Assembly (NCBI GenBank): GCA_030077755.1
Contig: JAQJZZ010000004.1
Span: 620,001 to 684,000 of the forward strand
Direction of reading: 5' to 3'
Source: Filosporella fistucella
Taxonomy: Eukaryota > Ascomycota > Leotiomycetes > Helotiales
Length of the DNA stretch: 64,000 bases
The translations under genes were made by a program, and so were the position numbers. Below, in pieces: positions 34,311 through 46,026 of this stretch. Position 1 is the first letter of the stretch. Each line of letters starts with the position of its first letter. The notes below the pieces were generated by a model that was given only the letters and a program-made list of their open reading frames with translations, was not told the DNA's origin and did no database searches.

Positions 34311-37300
34311 GGTGGTAGTGTGGTGTGAATAGCTGCAACGAAGCGAAGTGCATGAGACAAGAAGAATTGTGTTAAGGTGTCATTGCTCTTTTGAGTTTGC
34401 GTTCTCAGAAGGTTGAGATGCGTTGAATTGAGTCGACGTGGTTGTTGTGTGTCGTCGATCGCGGGAACCATCACCCTGCGCTTGGCAAACTAGAGTAAGA
34501 TTGAAGGCTGGTTGAAGGTCTGTGAGGATCGTCGACCACGATGATTTTGCGATGCGATCATTGCGGAAGTCATTTCAATGATGCAGGAATACTTCGCGAC
34601 TTGAAGATCCTACGCATTCTATTGTTTATTCCTATTTTCATGGCCTTGCGAAAGCTTCGAGTTCGATGGGCTAGGTATCGTGGGTATCAAACTTCGGTGT
34701 TTTTATTCTGAGATCTCCGGTGAGTGTCAATTGACTATAGAAACATTAAAGTGTTGCAATGTTCGCGATGAGAAAGGGGAGATATCGACTTGTATAGCTG
34801 GATCATATCAAAATTGTCTGGGAATATAGTTGTTGGGGGAGGCAGTCAAGAAATGCAATGCTCAGTTATTTAAAAACGCCGTATATCATTCCTCATATGT
34901 CGCTCTGATGCACTTTGATTAGATCGCCGACTCTCCGCTTTGAATCTGTACGAAAACGATACCTGACCAGCAATGTGTCTATCTTTCATTTCTCTCTGTC
35001 AATTCAAGAAATCAACCTATTATAAATATCTCTTGAGATCAACTCGACCTCAAGAATTCACAACTACTTGTCGGAAATATACCGTGTGGTGCCGGGCACA
35101 TGTAACTTTACCGGCCATGATGGGGACTCGTCCAGATGGCCAGAGGAATCGCATCTAACGCCAACAACTCTTTTAAACTCAAAAGTGACTTTTCGGTGTT
35201 CACATTTCCATTGCACTGTCCAGCGATAGTAATTGGCCCTAAGCCTGGTCCGAGGCCCATCGCAAGCCCTTTTCTTCATCATTTAGCTCCTATCCTGTCA
35301 GTCTCCAAGACCGTTGATGTTAATTCATGCTTAAATGGAATAGAAATAAGAGGAACTCTGATCACAACCCTGAAATGACTGACAACAAGTACTTCCGTCC
35401 TCATGCGACTCCTGAAGGAAGATATCAGGGGTTTGACTTTGGACGAGGGGGATCTCCTCATGGTTTCTCCACCCCGGAAGCTTGCTCTTATGAAAATCGA
35501 GATCGATAAGAATTCGAATGTCGCAGCCTTCTGATATGGAAGTTAATCCTCACTTACAAATGCTTACGCACCTGCAAAGTTCATCACATCGTGTCAACGT
35601 GACGCCCGTGCTTGGCATTTTGGACCCTGGAGCGACCGAGTGTAGTGATGGAGCGGCTCGAACAGACCACTTCCTGATCAATCCCTCTTTTCTCCCCCCC
35701 AATACAGCAGTGCCTTCAACATCTTAATTCTGCATCACCGCTACCACACGAATGCAGAGTTGTTTTGGATCGCAAGATCTCCTTGTACATACCCGCGATC
35801 GTTGTTACGGGCTACATTTTTTGTGCACTATAGGATCCATTCAGTCATGGCACATTTGGCCCCAACATCGAGTCCTCCCGGAGCTTGGTGGCACACCATC
35901 ATCATTCTCCAGATTGGCTCAACCGGAATTCTGCAGGTTGCAATAGCTCAGAAAAGTATGTATGGTACTGCTCCGAAAACACGTTCTGTCTGTCGTATGC
36001 CATATGCGCAGGACAATTTCCTTGTCCGAGAATGGATGGTGCTTGCGGATGTACTTTGTAACGTCGCACAACGTTCTCTCCGGAACACGTTTCTGCCTTC
36101 AAGACTCGCCACCGGAATTTCTTTCCCCGTTCTGGATTGATAAGCTCTTCCTTGGGGCATCATCAAGATGAGTCTACAGTAAAGAGTTGAGTTCCATTTT
36201 TGGTTGTGGGGAAAATAGCCGCAGCAACATGGTTGTCGCAGATTAAATTACTCATGGGAAAATCGCCTCAGACACACGGGAGTTCCTGCCGAACGGCAAA
36301 CGCTGGAGGCGATCCATCATCCGGTCGATAAAATCTATCGAATATGGATATCAGGTCAAGGTATTTTCAGGGTATCTTGACGGTAAGAAGAAAATCATAC
36401 ACATGTCATGATGAGCGTCGTATTGCAATGAGAAGTACCTCTCTTGTCGCAATTTACCCTCTCCATCCGATTCTCTTGAACTTCGATCCCGAAACAATCT
36501 TGAATCGACTCGATTGGAATGTGCTTGGATATCCCCGGATTCTACTCCAATCATCTCAATGCCACATGGCCACCGTTGGCACGGACAGAAAGAATGCGCT
36601 GAGGGCGCTCTGACCAGAGTAACAAACATGTTTCTGATGGACTCGATAGCTCATCGGCAGTGCGGAAAACGTTATTCAAGGCGAAAAAAGCTTTAAGGTT
36701 TTAAAATCCCCGAGTCTGATAGTTCAAAGAAAGCTATTTCCTGCAAAAGCTGTCGGTCGGTGCCTCGAACTCAATTCTTAAAAAATTTGGTGTTGAAGTC
36801 CCGATTTGACGGAGACAGCCCCTGCATCTCTGGGGATACTTGCATGATCGCCTCCAAGGAGCTATCCCTCAACGTCAGATACTCTTGACGGATTGGCACG
36901 GTACCAGAGTTAGAGATGCTAGGGCCAGCTGCACCCATTGCTTGATAATGCATGATCTTAATGCATCCTCACAAAATGGTTATCGATTGACCTATCACAT
37001 CCTCTTCTGGAATTTGGTCATTGAATAATCCACCCGACTGGCACAGGATGTAGAACTCTTCCAGCATGTTGCTCTATTGTGGAATGACTTCCAGGAGGTA
37101 AATATCCAGGTACCACCCATCACCACATCCACCACCCCAAAGTGTCTGCCGCTGTCATATTTTGACATTTTTGTTGAGACATTTTGAGAGCTCATAATTT
37201 TGGGAGTCGTTTGCTTCACTTTGTTGTGCAGCCGCAACCGTGTATACACGGGTGCTTGTTTTTGCTCATAATATATTTGTTCGACGTTGATCTCAACTTC

Positions 37301-37728
37301 ACGTCTCTTAACATTTGTTCAGGGAGCTCTGGGTGCCAGATTTATCCCTTGTGGAGGTAGCTTAAAAGCAAGTCAGCTTTACATTGAGATTATTCCCTAC
37401 AGCTTTGAGGGCGCGTTTATGACTAATAGAAGACATACCATCGTTCTCTGAAAGTCATGAATGGAGCTTGATACGGTTATTCTCACGGAAAACATATTGG
37501 AGGATAGATGCAACGAAGGCTTCGTCTAGGGAAATACTCGAACTTCACAACTTCCAGAGACAGAACTTGATAAGCAGGAAATATCTTGCCAGTGGTAATT
37601 CCTTGCTAGGGATAGTTCCGGCTTGTGTGGGGAGCTTTAGTGGGGGTTTAACGCCGAAGGATTGTTGATGACTTAGAGAGCAGTTTTGAAAAGGGCAATC
37701 TCCAGCAAAGAGCTTGGAATTCGTCACG
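34311..37728. other. 3.4-kb gene-poor stretch
   Basis: Many overlapping short open frames on both strands, none with a motif or splice-consistent extension. A 69-codon frame from ATG 35518 has natural-looking ends but no support. No terminal repeats or transposase motifs were seen. Confidence 0.4.
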
Positions 37729-40700
37729 ATGTCGACGAGTTCGGTATCTCAAGCAGGCTCGGATGCCTCAAACTCCGCAGCCAGCTCTCCCACAACTACA
37801 ACCACATCTTCACCAACCACTTCAACCACCTCCACGATCAACAAAAGTCTATACGCGCTTCCGTGGATACTCCTCCACATTTTGAACCTGAAAAGCTGTC
37901 GGGAGATTCCTTTGAGCATTATGTTTTCCTTCAATGCAGGTATGTTAGAGGTCCTTTAATCTACCACAAGATCGGGCAGAAGTTCGGATGCTGACTACCG
38001 CACAGGAGGACAAGTGCCAAATATCAGAGAGACATATAACTGGTGGCGCCTGGATCCACATGGGGAATTGATTCAGAAGATTCTCCAAACCCACGACAAA
38101 AGACTGGCTATTGATGTACAGTCCCCTCTGGGCACATGTGCTTTGTGTGGTCCAGATTCTCCTGATTGCAATACCAACCATTGTCCCTTCGGGCGACTTA
38201 TGGACCCAGATAGCAAGTCAAACCACCCCATGGAGTCACCCAAGCACGTGAAAAATAAAGCAACAGGATTCTCCTCCCCTACAGAGACAACCGAGTCCAG
38301 CACATTGTACCTGAAAGACAAGGGACTACCTGCATCGGTTGTCAGATTTTACTGCTTGGAGGTCTGTTTCAAGGAACGATATGAAGATGCCAATTTTAAT
38401 TGTGCGCTTCGTGCGATGGACTATCTTAGAGACTTGGAATACACCAGAAGAAGTACTTTGAGAGATGCAGCACTTCGATTGGGTATTGGCGCTCATACTT
38501 GGCGACAAGTTCTTGCTACAAACTCTATAGCACTGAAATGGGTGGAAACAACAGAGAAGGAAGAGTTGGAAGTAGAAGCTCTATACAGTCAATTATATGT
38601 CGACCTTCGTGTCTGGGTATGTTTCTCTTCTGCCCCCAGCTGAGATCAGAATATATACTAACATTGCCAGATTATGAAAAGTGAACTTGAAAAAAACAGT
38701 AGGGAAGCAGCTGTGCTCCCAATGTTGAATACATTATTCCCACCAGTATTGCCGGACATGCCAAATGATAGAATTGAAGCAGCGTCTCTGAAACGGCATC
38801 GAATGAGGTTTTATGAGGGGATAACAAGTGTAAGGCAACACAAATCCGATTTCAAGAACGGCAAGACTGCAATCTCAGACCTCTTTCTGCTAGAATCATG
38901 GTTATTAGAGATGGAGAAGCTCGATAATAAACATTCATATCCCAATGTCCGGAAGTCTTTAGTTAGGTATCTTGACCTAGCGGAAGGGATGATAGAGTCG
39001 GCAAAAGAGATGCAAGGAGTCAAAAGCTTTCCGGATCTTGGAATAGCAAGTGCCAACCCCCCTAGCCTTGAGAAAAAGCGGAGTACTGGAGCAGAGGAGG
39101 CGCTGGGAAAGCTAAAGGAAAAGGGCGACCAACTTCAAGCGTCGTCCCAGAAGAAGCTCACCATTGACACGAAAAATTTGAACAATCTCTCGCAAGATCA
39201 AGAAGAACCTGCTTCAACAACATCTACAACGTCTACCAAGAAGCCAAACACCCTTCAGCGTACTCTCCGAACTGTCCGCAGTGTCAGACTTCTTTTCAAG
39301 CGTGAAGACGACAAGCAGACTGACACGACCGAACCTGTTCCTTCAGTTCCTTCGTCTTCCAACAAAGAAGATAGATCTCTGTTAGATGCTCACGTTGCTA
39401 CGCAAGACAACGGGGCTACGTCTGAAGACAGGTCTGGTAAGTTCAAAACCTACGGATATCCGATCTCTTTGATAGATCCTCTGGCGCGCTGACACTTGAA
39501 AATTCATCTAGACGAAAAGAAAACTCTTGCTTGGCCACTTCTTTCGGACGCAATCATAGTTGAGAGCAACACTACTTCTACATCTCCTGTCACGCCTGGG
39601 GTGCCATCTTCCTCTGTCAGATCGTTCCTGACGCGGAGGAAGACATTTGAAAAGCTGAAAGCCGAGGTTCGCGCGGGCGATACTCAGGAGCATACCAAAA
39701 CACCAACGGAGGAAACACAACCTTCTAAACCTCGACCTAGGCTATTGACACGAAGGTCTACACTTGAGAAGCCTCTCAAGTCCGAGCTTTCCAGTCGACC
39801 AGCCACAGCTTCTCGGCCAAACACTTCTGACGAACCTTTACCGTCGGGGAGATCTTTCTTCACGCGAAAGTCGACAACTGATCTACGCAACACAGAATCT
39901 CAACCTAGCGAGTCAGAAAAATCAGGCACTCCTGATCTACCTTCATTCCCGAAGTCGCTTCTCACACGCAAGCCTAAACTTGAGATCAATACAACCTCCA
40001 GACCTGGGTCACCTGAGCAACGTCCTTCTACCAGCAAGTCCTTCATTCCCTGGCTAAGAGGCACATCTTCAAGACCAGGAACACCAATTATCACTGAAAC
40101 CCCTCCTTTGCCCCTCGATTATATTGCATTAACCAGCAAAAGAACTACCTCGAGGCCTGCCACACCCGAAATGCCATTGAGATCTGCAAGATCCTTCAGC
40201 TTTGGCCGCAAAGACACTTCCACGAGTACAGATACTCCAGAAGTGCCACTGCGATCTGCAAAGTCATTTTTCTCTCTTCGAAAGAACACGACCTCCCGGC
40301 CTGGAACTCCAGATCTTGATTTACCCTCACCACATCCACACAAACTTCAGAAGCAACGAATCTTGGAGAGACCTAGCACCTCTGACGGGCCTCGATCTAA
40401 GTTTCGAAGCACATCAAATTTTCCATTGCCTTTTGGAAAATCGACCCCATCCGTAGCAAACATTACTTCGGATAGACAGCCTACATCCTTCACTGCTCGA
40501 GACACGCAAGAAAAATTACCTGCGCGTCCATCTACAGCAGATCAAGCGTCTCTGCCGAAGCGAAGCATTACCCTACCTTCAGAGGCTAGTACTCAAGAGA
40601 GACTTTCTCGAGAGTTTACTCCTTCGGTTCCGCGCTTAGTCTCGTTTGCGGCGTCTCCCAACAAATCTCGGCCACTCAAGCGGAAGCCTACCCCCTTAAC

Positions 40701-43134
40701 ACCATTCCCAGCAATATCTCCTTCCGAAAAGGTAGTCTCATCAAACATGGATCTCTCAGAGAAGCCTGAAGGCGAAGCAAGCAAGCCCAAAGCTACTTCA
40801 TTGCCCGTACCAAAAACTCCAACCACTCCCTTCAAGTCAAAGGATTCGACCAATAAGCATGACGATACTCGATCTAACCCGTCATCTGCTTCGCCTAATG
40901 CCTCTACCAAGTCGCCATCCTCCAGAAAGCCTGTCGCTAAGAAAAGATCAATTCCTGAACAGAAGCTAGCACAGAAGTTGCGGTTTCAAGCAACGGTAGA
41001 AGACGATGTGGAAAAAGAACCTTCAGCCCAGGTCTCTTCGGCCCCTTTACAACCATTGTTCATGGATATTGACGAGCAAGCAACACCAGAGTCCTTTTCG
41101 ACTCCGGATAATAAGGGCAATGGAAAAGCTCCATTCACTCCCAGTGTTGCCCGACCCATTGACAGTAACGACTCTGGTCCAAATACTCCTTCGAGAATGG
41201 TTACTACACCTAATTCTGAGTCTACCTTGGGCACAACTTCTGGAAGTGCAGAATCACCACCGGTTGGATTACCTCGAGTGCCAAGATATCAACTGGCTGG
41301 TTTTAACCCAAGAACTCCCCCTCCGATTATGGATCTCAGACGCAAACCATCATACAATTCTGAAAGTAGTCCGGACACTCCAAGTAGCACTACCAAGAAA
41401 CACCTCTTCACTCCCTCGCCTCAGAAGACACAAGTCGGAATTCCCAAGACACCAACGAAATCGTCGAAGATTCCACTGCCTTCGGTTTTGAAATCTCGAC
41501 CATCATTCTCATCCGAAGATGTCGATCCGATGGAATCTGTCATCCCACCTCCAGTCCCACCCCGCTTCCATCCTGTGTTAGCTTACCATGACTATCTGCC
41601 AGTCGGAGCCTGGGAATCCAATGCGGACTATGACAGGATGGAAGCGGAGTGGGAGGCAGAGCAAGAGAAAAAGAGGGCTGAACCCGTGGTAGAACCAAAG
41701 TCCTACCTCGGCCCATATGCTACTCTGAAGAAGGCGGAGCGGAAGAAGGAGCCGTCTCCAAGGATCGCGGCTGTCAACTCTGCTGACCGTCTAATTGACC
41801 CAGCACCAGTACGATCCGCCGCCGTCGAGTTTTCTTCTTCTGCTCCGGCCTCGAGAGGGATGGCTGACCCCTTGAGCGCCCTGACGAACCAAGTCTTACA
41901 GGCAATTGTCGAATCTGGCGGACAGCTTTCCCCGGAATTGGTCGCAAGACCTTTGCCAACTGTCCGTTTTGACGAAGACAACCTCCAGCAGACTCGTCCA
42001 AATGCACCATCTCTGGTCCAGCCCGCAAGACCATCACCACGACCTCGTCCAGTTGGTCCCCCTCGGTTTGGCGCACCGCAGGGCAGGATCGACGACGAGA
42101 CTGCGTGGATCTATGACGGTTCTACCGGTGAGTGGATCTCTCCAAGTTTCTGGGGCCATCCGGAACCAGAACCCCAACAGCAGTCGTCCGACCAGCAGCT
42201 GGCTGGCGGGCTTGATGACCTTTTTCGACCGACAACAGCTTCTTCTGCGGGTCCAACCAACGAGGAAGAGACGAAGAAGCATGGCTTTGGAAATCCCTTC
42301 TCTCGGCGAAAGGACGCTGCCTTTGGTGTGGATGCCTCTCGCGGGGCTGAAACACCGAAGAAGAAGTCCGGAATGAAGGAGCTGTTTGGGCTTCGGAAGA
42401 AGGCGTCAAAGGAGGAGGGAACCTTCGACGTTGATACCGAAACTGATCCCTTCGTATCAAGTCCTTCTCAGAAGAAGGAGCAAGAGAAGCCCATTTCCGG
42501 CGCTACAGCTGGAGAGATCGCCGGTGGCTCAGGCATGGGTGCTGAAGGAAAGATGATGGGGGCAACTCCAAAGTCTTTTCCTGATGCCTCAATGACAGAG
42601 TCACAAGTCTCTTCAACTGGAACTGTCGTCAGAGGGGTGGTGCCTTCGTTTCCCACTCCTGCAGCCGAGTCCGTTCGCGAGAACGACGGAGCTGCAGTCT
42701 CGAGAGAGCAGAGCGCTCCTTCAGCTCAGTTTCCAGACGATGTCTCGGACATCTACTCCGTTCCCCTCAGGGAAAGTCGTAGAATGCGAGAGCATCGCTC
42801 TGGAGCTGTTGCTGGGACCTCTGCTCAGGAAACGAGCAATGGTTCGTCAGGGGAGGAACCACGCAAGCGGATTCCCTTCCTGGACCCCCTGGATCCGCCC
42901 ATTGTGTTGCCAGAGGACCCAAGGCTGAAAACCCTGCGTGTTGGTGTGAGGACGCCACATTTTAGGGAATCGCCTGCGGAGACTCTGGCACATGAGCGGC
43001 TTCGGGAACGGGCGCTCAAGCGGGCGAAGGAGGAGAGGGAGAAGAAGACGGAGGAGGAGAGGAAGAAGGAGAGGGAGGAGGCGCAGGAAAGGGAGTGGAG
43101 GTATAAAGCCAGAGAGGGGAGGACGTTTGGTTAG
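37729..43134 (+). CDS. large Ser/Thr/Pro-rich low-complexity protein with degenerate repeats (hypothetical)
   Basis: Four exons (37729-37939, 38006-38616, 38671-39436, 39512-43134) keep phase and encode 1736 residues. Residues about 70-470 are ordered: a Cys cluster (GTCALCGPDSPDCNTNHC), then helical segments (LRAMDYLRDLEYTRRSTLRD and LFLLESWLLEMEKLDNKHSY). From about residue 530 the protein is disordered and basic, with seven or more degenerate units of the form R-S-F-(F/L)-(T/S)-R-(K/R) followed by S-R-P-(G/A)-T-P-(E/D). The middle is rich in SP/TP sites, candidates for proline-directed phosphorylation. The last 60 residues (HERLRERALKRAKEEREKKT onward) form a charged coiled coil. No known domain is recognised. 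The layout resembles cytoskeletal or cell-cortex scaffolds, but this is a guess. Confidence 0.82.
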
Positions 43135-44051
43135 GATGTGGTTGCTGGCTGTGGCTGGCTGGGAAAGGAAACTGTTTAGTAGAGTAATATACCCATTGAT
43201 TGTTTTATTGAAATCCTGCATATCCATGCCCAAATTCTGCTAACACTATGTGTCATATGCCTTGATGCTGCGTTTCAACTACCGCTCGATGAATATGCCT
43301 ATTCCTATACTTCATCATATCGTTACAGAATCCGAGATGACGTCTAGTAACCTCTATTAAACATACCATTGTGCACCTTTCAGACGCCCTCTGATCTATT
43401 GACTTCCTGTGTAAGTGTGCAACACTGCGTAGCCGTTGCACTTTCAATCCTATGAAGCCCTAAGCTATGAGACAAAGTACAGGAATTTGATCAATCTCCT
43501 AAGCCTAGGTGTGTGTTATATACTCTCAAAGCTATCTCGCCCTTTTTGGAACAATCAGACATTGTTTTCGCTGATATACTGTATGGTATATTAAGTGTTG
43601 TGCTGATACTCCATGAGTATCCACATCACGTGCTCAAATAACTTCTCACTTGCTCCAGAGGCACGAAAATGACTTGAAATCAACGCGTTCTATTCTATTC
43701 TAGTTTTAAAAATGTCTCGCAAATATTATATCATACATTTTATAGATTGAAAATGAAATCAATGCTTTTTGTTCACCTTTGACCCTCGTTAAGCTATGCT
43801 CCCCCGCGCCAATTCAAATGATTAGGAATCTTCGCTTTTTAATATTGTACAACTCGAATAATGTATTGATTTTAGTTCGAAATCTATGCTGTTAGGTGTT
43901 GTCCATGTGAGAACAAATCTCCGCGATGTGGAATAACACATCTTGAGTGTCATACAGGGTAAGAGAATAGTGGGGTTTTGCAAGGCGTGTTTTGATTGTT
44001 GTACAGATTAAGTGTAATCCTTGCAATTTGGAAATTCCCAGAAATAAGGCG
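43135..44051. other. intergenic
   Basis: 3' flank of the large gene and AT-rich DNA. TCACGTGC occurs at 43626-43633. No exon is seen. Confidence 0.4.
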
Positions 44052-44210
44052 ATGGAGTGTTTTGCAGACTGTAGAGAGATGCCCTGTCAACTCGCAAGTT
44101 ATTTGCTTGGGTGTGCTTGCTTCGATTCGTGTGGATGCTTTTCCTTTGATACATGTGGGTGTTGTTGCTTGGATTCGTGCGGATGCTGTTGCTTTGATGC
44201 ATGTGGTTGA
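44052..44210 (+). CDS. possible 52-residue cysteine-rich peptide
   Basis: An ATG at 44052 opens a 52-codon frame with 16 cysteines. The first part is MECFADCREMPCQLASYLLG; the second half is a 24-bp tandem repeat encoding C-(F/L)-D-(S/T/A)-C-G-C-x. The Cys density resembles fungal metallothioneins or small cysteine-rich secreted peptides, but there is no typical Cys-x-Cys metallothionein pattern beyond CGC and no clear signal peptide. Coding status is uncertain; the repeat may simply be a minisatellite, since the other two forward frames are also open through it. No intron or promoter evidence was found. Confidence 0.3.
   Translation: MECFADCREMPCQLASYLLGCACFDSCGCFSFDTCGCCCLDSCGCCCFDACG
44118..44207 (+). 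repeat. 24-bp minisatellite, about 3.75 copies
   Basis: Unit TGCTTYGATNCNTGYGGNTG plus four bases. The GAT in each unit falls at 44124, 44148, 44172 and 44196, exactly 24 bases apart. Differences between units sit mostly at third codon positions of the cysteine-rich frame or change S/T/A. Confidence 0.85.
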
Positions 44211-46026
44211 GGTACCTTCAACTCATGATATTTTCAAATATACAGGACTGTGTTATAAAGGCTTACAATCTCGTCTACTTCTGTGATTTCGGGGGAGTAC
44301 GTCTTGTTTTCTATATTGGTCGACTTTAAGGAAACTTTTCATACTCTTTGGAAATCGGCTCTGTAGCCTTGGCTCCGTCACTAAGAATCAGAAAACCGTC
44401 AGAGGGCCAAACAAGAGTATACCGCAGTTTTCTGGACTTATATTCCCAGCCCTGGAATTGACACAACGTTGCCTTCGTCATGAAGTTCAAATTCGTAATA
44501 TTTCCTTTTCTCGGCGTGAACGAACTTGTTCGACAGTTCCAAGAGTCTAATGAATGCTACCGGACGAGGCATTCTCAACAGGGCGTTAGGTCTCTCCGTT
44601 TTGACTCGATTCGAAGCAATTACTTCTTGAAAGTGCCCTTTTATGGCCGAGCTCAGTCGATTATCGTCTAAATTTGAATCTGTGTAGTATTTTGCTCGTT
44701 TGACTACAAGATTGTCTCTTTCAGCCTTTGCCTTTCTTTTCCTTACTTTCGGATTTTTCTGTCACAATCATAAAAAAAATAAAAAATTTGAGGTCTTTCC
44801 AATTAAGTGGCTCACTACGTAACCCATCTTCTCCTTTCTCACTCGATTTGTAATACTGATGTTTGGCATCCTTATGACCTGCTGGAAACTTGGACCTGGT
44901 CAGTGCTTCCAAAACTGCCCCGAGGATGATGAAGAGCCTGGAGGAGACATTCCGCAGTATGTGTAAATATGAAGGCTTCTGGTAAGGAACGGAAACAGGC
45001 CTTGGTGGCTCAAAGCGTTGATGGAAGAACCTTCGAAACTTCAATATGAAGTGGTTGTATGATTTTTCTAATTTTCTTGGCGGACAACAGCTGTTTTTCG
45101 ATGATTACTGAAGTGTTAGAAACAATGTAAGTGATCGCAAATATCCGTTGATGAAAAAGGAAAGAACGATTGAGGAAATGACGAGGCGGTTTTATCAACT
45201 GCTCTGAGCAGCTTTAAATCCTTGATTCACGTTGCACTAGATATATCAGATATTTTTGTGAATCATGGTGTAACAACAGCAGAGATGGAGTGGCTTGCAC
45301 GATTCACTGCAAAATATCCAAGGCAAGTTCGAAATCTGGCAGTAGCGGAATGCAATCTTCTAAATATTTCCTTTCCTATATTGAACGACTAGCTATTTTG
45401 AATTCTCACCCTGGTAGTGAATAGTGTTAGGCTTACCCTTGTCGAAATAGCGGGGTAGATCTGCTTTTATATGGGAAGGGGACCGCTTCGCAGATGACAT
45501 GAGCCCTGCTATCATTGCGTAGAGCCTGGAAGCTGTTCGGAATTGCCTATGAGCTAATTCACCTTCAAACGAAATCTTATCAAAAGTACTCCTACTAGCT
45601 TGAATCCCATTCAAACTCGAATACTTAATCTGACGGGCTCTGTTGACTAACGAATGATATTTCAGATCCTCAAAAATAGTTATATTTCAATTCAATCCTT
45701 TGGGAACCCTTTTGCGTCACTTGACCAAGTGCCCATGCTATGCTAGAGGTGAAATGGCTTCTTTGCAGCCAGCTTCGGGCCAGTAAATACTCCGTTCCTA
45801 GATTAGAATTGGTGAAGTTGTCTCCAAAACCGCCTCCTTTCCTTTCCTTTCGCCAAATCCTTAGGCGGCGGCTGCGGCTTCCCACACGCTCGGACCATCA
45901 GCCGAGCCGTGCCATCCACCTTCGCCTTATCGCGCCTGCTCAAGCAACAATTTACGAACGCGACGTTCACAATCTCGTTCTACTGGCACTTGCGCACAAC
46001 TGGGGATTACTCCCAGAAGATGCAAA
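44211..46026. other. intergenic
   Basis: No gene supported. The plus-strand frame 45740-46171 overlaps the proposed first exon of the next gene in another phase and shows no motif. Short minus-strand frames near 44721-45614 are likewise unsupported. Confidence 0.4.

Noticed and set aside
34311..37728. transposon in the 3.4-kb gap
   Set aside because: No terminal repeats, integrase, reverse transcriptase or transposase motif could be found in any frame.
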